32,268 nucleotides of DNA from Gammaproteobacteria bacterium (GTDB lineage: Bacteria; Pseudomonadota; Gammaproteobacteria; Thiohalobacterales; Thiohalobacteraceae): NCBI GenBank assembly GCA_016218375.1, contig JACREG010000001.1, positions 1 to 32,268 of the forward strand, written 5' to 3'. Positions 27,882 to 32,268 of the stretch are shown here, one piece after another. The notes beneath the pieces are model-generated. The model worked only from the letters and a program-made list of their open reading frames with translations, was not told where the DNA came from and did no database searches. The stretch's first letter is position 1; the number at the start of each line of letters is the position of its first letter. The translations under genes and the position numbers were made by a program.

Positions 27882-27904
27882 GCGCCTTCGAGCCAAAAAG
27901 GCGC
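27882..27904 (+). terminator. Hairpin after the AMMECR1 gene
   Basis: GCGCCTT (27882-27888) pairs with AAGGCGC (27898-27904) across a nine-base loop, then TTTGT. It lies 26 bases after the stop. The U-run is short, so it may be a weak intrinsic terminator. Confidence 0.5.
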
Positions 27905-28144
27905 TTTGTATGTGCGAACCGCAAACGTTTCGAACCCGTTAGAACTATTAGAGAGCTCTTATATTTACCCGTCAGACATTCTGTCCGATTGCTTACGGAT
28001 ATGAGACAGGCTAAATTCGAACGCAGGGTTGCAACCGTAACCACGCAAGGCTTGGAGAATCCGTCCAGCAACGATCGGCGGTACGAACCGCCAGCAAATA
28101 CTGCCGATGCTTATAACAAACAATCATAAATATTGGAGGAGCAC

Positions 28145-28804
28145 ATGGAATCGTACGACTATTGCAATCTTCTCAAGATAACCAGGTCGAGGCTGCTTGT
28201 ATTCGCGCTTACTGCGCTCACCCCACTGACATCCCATTCCGGAAGCTTGCTGGGCCATATAGACGCCCTCAATAACTCTGGGTATATCGTTACAGCTACG
28301 ATGTCCTTCTATGATACAAACAATGATCTGATAGATCGGCAAAGCGCACGCGCCGAAAGCCTATTCGGTAGCGCGATAAACACAGGGACAACCATCTTGT
28401 TTGGCGGCTCATTGAGTTTCCCAACACCCTTCCCATTCATGCCTGGAGGATCGGGTGGGGCGCCCATAACGCTGCATGATTTCGAGGTGGATCTCTCGAC
28501 ACTGAATGCCTATATTGACAGAGTGCATGTTCAGATGGATTGGTTTGCTGGCACAGATTCGTTCACGCAGGACTGGTCTGAGACGGTTGGCGATGACTTT
28601 GTAAACGGGATCGCATACTACTTCTACGGGCAGTCTTATTACCCAGGCCCGGAGGGTGAGTTAATATCCTACGGTTATTACGCAGATCTTCAGATGACAT
28701 TTGCATCGGGAATTGCACCAGTTCCGGTTCCTGCGGCCGTCTGGTCGTTTGGGTTCGGCATAATGGCTCTGATCGCCGTAGGCCGACGCAGCAAAGCGGC
28801 GTAA
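28145..28804 (+). CDS. VPLPA-CTERM sorting-signal protein, putative surface/matrix protein
   Basis: A 219-residue exported protein with a hydrophobic signal (about 16-32). The C-terminus has the tripartite sorting signal: VPVPAAVW (193-200), a hydrophobic helix (SFGFGIMALIAVG) and a basic end (RRSKAA). This is the VPLPA variant of PEP-CTERM, which an exosortase is expected to process; no exosortase is in the window. The body is rich in Ser, Thr, Gly, Tyr and Asp and matches no domain I recognise. The gene and its leader are visibly less GC-rich than neighbours, suggesting transfer or relaxed codon use. GGAGG precedes the ATG at 28145. Such proteins are usually linked to extracellular polysaccharide. 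Confidence 0.85.
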   Translation: MESYDYCNLLKITRSRLLVFALTALTPLTSHSGSLLGHIDALNNSGYIVTATMSFYDTNNDLIDRQSARAESLFGSAINTGTTILFGGSLSFPTPFPFMPGGSGGAPITLHDFEVDLSTLNAYIDRVHVQMDWFAGTDSFTQDWSETVGDDFVNGIAYYFYGQSYYPGPEGELISYGYYADLQMTFASGIAPVPVPAAVWSFGFGIMALIAVGRRSKAA

Positions 28805-28822
28805 TTTGGTAAGCAGAGAAAA

Positions 28823-28848
28823 CGGCTCCTTCGGGAACCGCTTTTGTT
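28823..28848 (+). terminator. Intrinsic terminator after the VPLPA-CTERM gene
   Basis: CGGCTCC-TTCG-GGAACCG (28823-28840) is a stem with one mismatch and a stable UUCG-type loop. It is followed by CTTTTGTTT, starting 19 bases after the stop codon. Confidence 0.7.
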
Positions 28849-28890
28849 TGGCGTTCGATCTCGGTGTTCGGCAATGTCCCCAGCCAGCCA

Positions 28891-28920
28891 AAGCCGGCGC
28901 AGTTTGTGCGTCGGCTTTTT
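28891..28920 (+). terminator. Second, stronger intrinsic terminator
   Basis: An 11-pair stem (28891-28901 with 28907-28917, one G-U) around a five-base loop, running into TTTTT ending at 28920. It lies about 40 bases after the first terminator with no gene between. It may back up the first, or end a small RNA that starts after it. Confidence 0.75.
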
Positions 28921-29093
28921 CATACATCCGAAGCAGCCGGTAAACGACTGTATTTTGACGTTTACGAGTAAATATCGAGGCCAAAAGAGGGCTCGCGGCA
29001 GACCCTGTGCGGATGTGCGACGCTGTTCACAGTTTTGAACGGCGCATTGACGAGAATGGGCCACGTTCGTGGACGACGGCAAGGGAGAGACTC

Positions 29094-29333
29094 ATGCTTA
29101 AGATGGCTTTTATCGTTGGATTGTTCGCCGTGCTCAGCGTCAGCGGTTTTAGTCTGAGCGACTTGCTTTTCGGCCTGATCGGTTTGGCTCTCGCACTGCT
29201 TATGCTGGCTATCGTGATCGATGTCGTCGCAGGGATTCTGGAGTGGGTCGCACGCCAATGGGTCTCACACCCGGGGAATGGCATGCGTCACGACTTCTCT
29301 GTCCGCCCGCAGCGCTCCCGTTCCGTGGTGTGA
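29094..29333 (+). CDS. Small hydrophobic membrane protein, unknown
   Basis: A 79-residue protein I do not recognise. Two hydrophobic segments are visible (about 5-22, AFIVGLFAVLSVSGFSLS, and about 25-47, LLFGLIGLALALLMLAIVID), followed by an amphipathic stretch and a basic tail (RPQRSRSVV). It is therefore probably a two-helix inner-membrane protein. The ATG at 29094 is supported by GGGAGAG upstream; the frame extends back to 29007 but without such support. The two terminators at 28823-28920 separate it from the VPLPA-CTERM gene. It faces the pentapeptide gene convergently. Confidence 0.65.
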   Translation: MLKMAFIVGLFAVLSVSGFSLSDLLFGLIGLALALLMLAIVIDVVAGILEWVARQWVSHPGNGMRHDFSVRPQRSRSVV

Positions 29334-29348
29334 AGCCGCTCATCGATC

Positions 29349-29376
29349 CACGTGGGTCTTGAGTCGGACCCGCGTG
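29349..29376. terminator. Hairpin after the small membrane protein gene
   Basis: CACGTGGGTC (29349-29358) pairs with GACCCGCGTG (29367-29376), ten pairs with one G-U and an eight-base loop. Only CGTTTGC follows, so the U-run is weak. It sits 15 bases after the stop. Confidence 0.5.
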
Positions 29377-29415
29377 CGTTTGCTGACGAGAACATCCGCA
29401 GTATCGCGCAGTACC

Positions 29416-29450
29416 GTAGGGCGCAATTCGCTGCGTACGTTGCGCCCTAC
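29416..29450. repeat. Palindromic repeat, copy 1 (REP-like)
   Basis: GTAGGGCGCAA (29416-29426) and TTGCGCCCTAC (29440-29450) are perfect inverted arms with a 13-base centre. The minus-strand reading resembles the element at 32112-32140: both share GTAGGGYGCAA at the left and AGCGAATTGC inside the right half. It overlaps the stop codon of the leftward pentapeptide gene. Confidence 0.7.
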
Positions 29451-30367
29451 TGACACCGCCCCACCGAGCCGGCCTTGCAGGTCCGGCCGTCGATCCAGAT
29501 CGCGCTGTCGAAACGCGTTTCCGCCAACACGGCACCGTCCAGATGCGCCTCGCGCAAATCGGCATAAGACAGATCCGCACCGGCCAGGCGTGCGCCGCGT
29601 AGATCCGCGCCACGCAGACCGGCGCCGGTCATGCGCGCGTTGCTGAGATCGGCGTGGCGCAGATCGGCGAGACTCAACAGCGTATAGGCAAGATCGCTGC
29701 CGATCAGATTGGCACCGACCAACCGTGCGTTGGTCAAATCCATATTGCGCGCCTGGGCGGCACGCAGATTGGCCTGCTCGGCCTCCAACCCCGGCATCTT
29801 GCAGTTGTTCCAATTCACTTGCGGCGCGGCCGGCGCGCTGCAATCGGTATGTCCCTCGGGCGCATCGGGCGTGAATACGACGAACACCAGCGCCAACAAG
29901 AAGACGACAGCCAACACAATCTTGCATTGCGGACCGCATAGACGGGTATCGTCGAGGGCATGACCGGCCTCTATTACCCGGCCACGGCGGATCTTGCGCT
30001 GACGCACGACCTCGCCCGTTTCGCCCGTTTCACCTTGGCGCCGATCACCTTCGCGACGCCGTTCGCCGGCATCCGCGCTCATGCGTTCGCTGCCCAAGCG
30101 GCGCTCCCCGCCGCGGCGTTCGTCGGCACGCATGCGCGCCTCTTGCAAACGCTGCCGTCCCTCTTCGGTATCGGCGTGCTTCATGATGTCCGGGATCAGT
30201 TGCGGCAGATCGCGCACCAGCGTCCAAATTTCCCGGTCGGTGCTCAGCGTGTCGTCTTGGCGAATCCGTCCGAGCAGGATGTATTGGCTGATCTGCGCCT
30301 GCGGAAAGGGGCCGCGCACATGGCCGTCGCGGCGCATGTACCACCGATGTTCCTGAGCCTCCGTCAT
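29447..30367 (-). CDS. GYF_2-like / transmembrane / pentapeptide-repeat protein
   Basis: A 306-residue protein in three parts. Residues about 8-56 resemble the GYF_2 (DUF4339) domain, with WYMRRDGHVRGPFPQAQI followed by GRIRQDDTL. Residues about 75-130 are a highly charged Arg/Glu linker with repeated ERR and DRR groups. One membrane helix (about 149-166, IVLAVVFLLALVFVVF) leads to pentapeptide repeats of the A(D/N)LxxA type (about 190-290), such as ADLRHADLSNARMTGAGLRG. The repeats probably form a quadrilateral beta helix in the periplasm, with the GYF_2-like part inside. Function is unknown. The ATG at 30367 is divergent from fliK, 61 bases away; the frame is open further upstream but through the fliK region. 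Confidence 0.8.
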   Translation of the reverse strand: MTEAQEHRWYMRRDGHVRGPFPQAQISQYILLGRIRQDDTLSTDREIWTLVRDLPQLIPDIMKHADTEEGRQRLQEARMRADERRGGERRLGSERMSADAGERRREGDRRQGETGETGEVVRQRKIRRGRVIEAGHALDDTRLCGPQCKIVLAVVFLLALVFVVFTPDAPEGHTDCSAPAAPQVNWNNCKMPGLEAEQANLRAAQARNMDLTNARLVGANLIGSDLAYTLLSLADLRHADLSNARMTGAGLRGADLRGARLAGADLSYADLREAHLDGAVLAETRFDSAIWIDGRTCKAGSVGRCQ

Positions 30368-30428
30368 CGTGCGTCCTCGCTCGCTTTGCCCTGTGTGCCC
30401 TATGTGCGGTACAAAGGTGCCTATGGTT

Positions 30429-31817
30429 ATGAACACACCGCCCACCGGACCGATGCTGCCCCTGCCTGCCGCCACGCCCACGACGTCGGTGACACGCAGC
30501 GAGCCGCAGGCGACCTGGCGCGTCGGGCAGGTGTTGGCCGCCATGGTAGTCGCCAATCCGCAACCCGGCGTGGCGGATCTGCGCATCGGCAGTCTGCTGG
30601 TCAAGGCCCAAACCGGCGGCCTGCCCTTGTCTCCCGGTCAGACGCTACGCCTTGAGGTCGCCAGCCTCAAGGAAATGCCGGTGCTGAAACTGCTCGGTCT
30701 GATGCAGCAAAATCCCTTGCAGCAGGCACTGCGCGATGTATTGCCGCGTCAGCAGCCACTGCCGCTGCTGTTCACGGCGTTGGCACGTCTGGCCACACCG
30801 ACGCCGATGCCGACCGCTCAACGCACGCCAAACCTGTCGCCCGAAATCGTCCGCCTGGCCCAAGAGCTGCTCGCCAAACTCCCGGACACCGCGCGCGCCT
30901 CCACCGGCGATGGCTTGCGTCAAGCCATTCGCGACAGCGGCCTGTTTCTCGAATCCAAGCTTGCGCCCTCCACATCATCGACTGCTCAAGCGCAAACGCC
31001 CACGACCAAACCCGCGGAACTGGCGAGCGACTTTAAGGCCAACCTGCTGCGGCTGGTCCAGGCGATACGCGATAACGCTGCAAATTCCGCGCCCGCGGCT
31101 GCGCGCGCGAATCCCTTATCGAGCGCCGGACTGAGCGCCGGCGCGCCCGCCACATCCGCACTGCCCACGCCGCCGCTTCCCACGGCGCTGACGACCGCAC
31201 TGGCTGCGGCAACCGTCGCCGCGCGTCTGCCCGCGAGCGCGGCGATCGGTCCCGGTACTCTCGATCCTGGCGCGCCCTTGCAACGCGGTTTGCCGCCGCT
31301 GCCGCCGGTACCGCTGGCGCAACTCGTCAAAGGTCAGGAACTCGCCTTCTCGCTGAACGAACTGCAACGCTTCGCGGAAGGCGCGTTGGCGCGGGTGCAG
31401 TTGCACCAGTTATCGTCGTTGCCGCAAGAACGCGCGCCGCTGCCGGAATGGCTGATCGAATTGCCGATACGCCGCGACAACGAAACCGACATCTGGAGTC
31501 TGCGCATCGGCCGCGACGCCGAACGCGAACGCGATGCGCCCGTCGACGCCGACCCAGTCTGGTCGGTGATGCTGGCCTTCGACCTGCCCGGCATCGGCCC
31601 GATGCAAAGCCGCATCACCCTGCGCGGAGATCGAGTCACCGCGCAGTTCTTCAGTCGCACCCAAGGCGTGCTACCGCTGGTCGCGGAACACCTGCCACTG
31701 TTGCAAGCGCGCCTGCAACAGGCCGGTCTGCGCGTGGAGGAACTCACCTGCCATCACGGCGAGATCCCCAAACCGAAACCGCCGCCACAGACGCGCATCC
31801 TGGACGAACATGCATGA
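30429..31817 (+). CDS. fliK: Flagellar hook-length control protein FliK
   Basis: FliK measures hook length and switches export specificity by contacting FlhB. The 462-residue protein has a long low-complexity middle rich in Ala, Pro, Thr and Leu (about 120-310). Its conserved C-terminal domain (about 370-445) contains WSVMLAFDLPGIGPMQSRIT and the LPLLQARLQQAGLRVEELT segment. Two ATGs are close together; 30429 has AAAGGTG at suitable spacing, while 30423 is too near it. The stop overlaps the next start in ATGA, giving the common fliK-fhlB pair. The rest of the flagellar genes are outside the window. Confidence 0.85.
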   Translation: MNTPPTGPMLPLPAATPTTSVTRSEPQATWRVGQVLAAMVVANPQPGVADLRIGSLLVKAQTGGLPLSPGQTLRLEVASLKEMPVLKLLGLMQQNPLQQALRDVLPRQQPLPLLFTALARLATPTPMPTAQRTPNLSPEIVRLAQELLAKLPDTARASTGDGLRQAIRDSGLFLESKLAPSTSSTAQAQTPTTKPAELASDFKANLLRLVQAIRDNAANSAPAAARANPLSSAGLSAGAPATSALPTPPLPTALTTALAAATVAARLPASAAIGPGTLDPGAPLQRGLPPLPPVPLAQLVKGQELAFSLNELQRFAEGALARVQLHQLSSLPQERAPLPEWLIELPIRRDNETDIWSLRIGRDAERERDAPVDADPVWSVMLAFDLPGIGPMQSRITLRGDRVTAQFFSRTQGVLPLVAEHLPLLQARLQQAGLRVEELTCHHGEIPKPKPPPQTRILDEHA

Positions 31818-32104
31818 GCGACACCAATAACACTTCACCACCGCCGCGGCGCGAACTGGCCGTCGCCCTGAAATACGACGGCGCGCATGCCCCGCGCGTC
31901 ACCGCCAAGGGCAGCGGCCAGATCGCCGAACAGATCGTCGCGCTGGCGCTGGAGCACAATATTCCCATGCAGGAAAACGCCCTCATGGCGCAGACCTTGT
32001 CGCAGTTGGAGTTGAACGAGGAAATCCCGCCGGCCTTATACCTCGCCGTCGCGGAGATTATCGCGTTTGCGTATTACTTGTCGGGGAAAGTGCCGGGACG
32101 TTAG
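31814..32104 (+). CDS. FlhB C-terminal-domain-like protein (FhlB type)
   Basis: A 96-residue cytoplasmic protein matching only the cytoplasmic export-gate domain of FlhB/EscU: AVALKYDGAHAPRVTAKGSG, then IAEQIVALALEHNIPMQEN, and a C-terminal YLAVAEIIAFAYYLSGK. The self-cleaving NPTH motif is missing; at its place is DGAHAPRV, so it should not autocleave. Homologues next to fliK are common and can partly stand in for the FlhB C-terminus. Its start overlaps the fliK stop. It is followed by a repeat-rich gap to the window end. Confidence 0.9.
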   Translation: MSDTNNTSPPPRRELAVALKYDGAHAPRVTAKGSGQIAEQIVALALEHNIPMQENALMAQTLSQLELNEEIPPALYLAVAEIIAFAYYLSGKVPGR

Positions 32105-32111
32105 GGACGTT

Positions 32112-32140
32112 GTAGGGTGCAATGAGTAGCGAATTGCACC
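32112..32140. repeat. Palindromic repeat, copy 2 (REP-like)
   Basis: GGTGCAAT (32116-32123) and ATTGCACC (32133-32140) are inverted arms with a nine-base centre, preceded by GTAG. It matches the 29416-29450 element in outer arms and the AGCGAATTGC inner block, allowing C/T changes that keep pairing. Confidence 0.7.
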
Positions 32141-32180
32141 GGATAGGTTGGCGGGGAAAGCCTCCGGTACTGGACGGCAT

Positions 32181-32255
32181 GCTCCGACGGTGGCGTTAAT
32201 CGCTCCGCCTCCGAGCTGCGCTAGTCGGCTTCGCGATTAACGCCACCGTCGGAGC
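32181..32255. repeat. Perfect 23-base inverted repeat at the right edge
   Basis: Arms at 32181-32203 and 32233-32255 are perfect reverse complements (starting GCTCCGACGGTGGCG on the left) separated by 29 bases. No gene is visible in it. It is unlike the 29416/32112 family in sequence. It may be a REP-type element or a small non-autonomous element. Confidence 0.8.
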
Positions 32256-32268
32256 GTAGAGCGTCACG

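Noticed and set aside
28008-28144. Riboswitch in the leader of the VPLPA-CTERM gene
   Set aside because: Several small hairpins can be drawn (for example GGCGGT-ACGA-ACCGCC), but they do not fit any known class and have no supporting pattern.

Overview
The window is GC-rich, densely packed bacterial chromosome. Several features point to a gammaproteobacterium, probably near the Chromatiales or other sulfur-oxidising lineages; I infer this and cannot name a genus. The evidence is a proteobacterial-type glycogen cluster, a MacAB-like exporter, SlyB-like and DUF4197 envelope proteins, a VPLPA-CTERM protein, a FliK plus FlhB-like pair, and palindromic repeats of the kind common in gammaproteobacteria. 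There is no phage, transposase or CRISPR array.

Layout from left to right. 1-960: the N-terminal three quarters of queA (minus strand) and a divergent tRNA-Leu(CAA) with a good sigma70 promoter. 1095-3656: glycogen phosphorylase. 3810-8138: a three-gene unit (sugar-nucleotide epimerase, family 2 glycosyltransferase, TPR plus beta-barrel outer-membrane protein) behind a leader that can fold into three helices; it looks like a small synthase-dependent exopolysaccharide locus. 8255-9049: a DUF4197 lipoprotein gene broken by one in-frame stop. 9076-12323: MacA/MacB-type adaptor, ATPase and permease with overlapping or abutting ends. 12441-13454: a diguanylate cyclase with an N-terminal cyclic-nucleotide-binding-like domain. 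13527-14084: a glycine-zipper envelope protein.

14150-21191 is the glycogen and alpha-glucan block: glgC, a GH57 hydrolase and malQ in one minus-strand operon, divergent from glgB. With glgP at 1095 this covers ADP-glucose synthesis, branching, phosphorolysis and maltodextrin handling. Glycogen synthase (glgA) and glgX are absent from the window. The glgC-GH57 junction carries a long inverted repeat that could bury the GH57 ribosome-binding site.

21193-24341 holds a molybdopterin adenylyltransferase gene, a MoaD/ThiS-like protein without the Gly-Gly tail, two tandem metal exporters (GDT1 family and CDF family) and a small exported EF-hand protein. 24379-24873 is a periplasmic retropepsin-like protease. 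24874-25271 has no gene but contains a perfect CRP-type palindrome. 25272-27855 is a complete AmmeMemoRadiSam set (radical SAM enzyme divergent from overlapping Memo and AMMECR1 genes), a conserved system whose bacterial role is unresolved. 28145-28804 is an AT-richer VPLPA-CTERM surface protein followed by two intrinsic terminators. 29094-32104 carries a small membrane protein, a GYF_2-like/TM/pentapeptide-repeat protein, and the fliK and fhlB-like pair. The right edge has two palindromic repeats, one related to a repeat at 29416.

The exopolysaccharide unit, the diguanylate cyclase and the VPLPA-CTERM protein suggest a biofilm or surface-matrix theme. The best candidates for something undescribed are the three-gene polysaccharide unit with its structured leader and the RNA duplex predicted at the glgC-GH57 junction.
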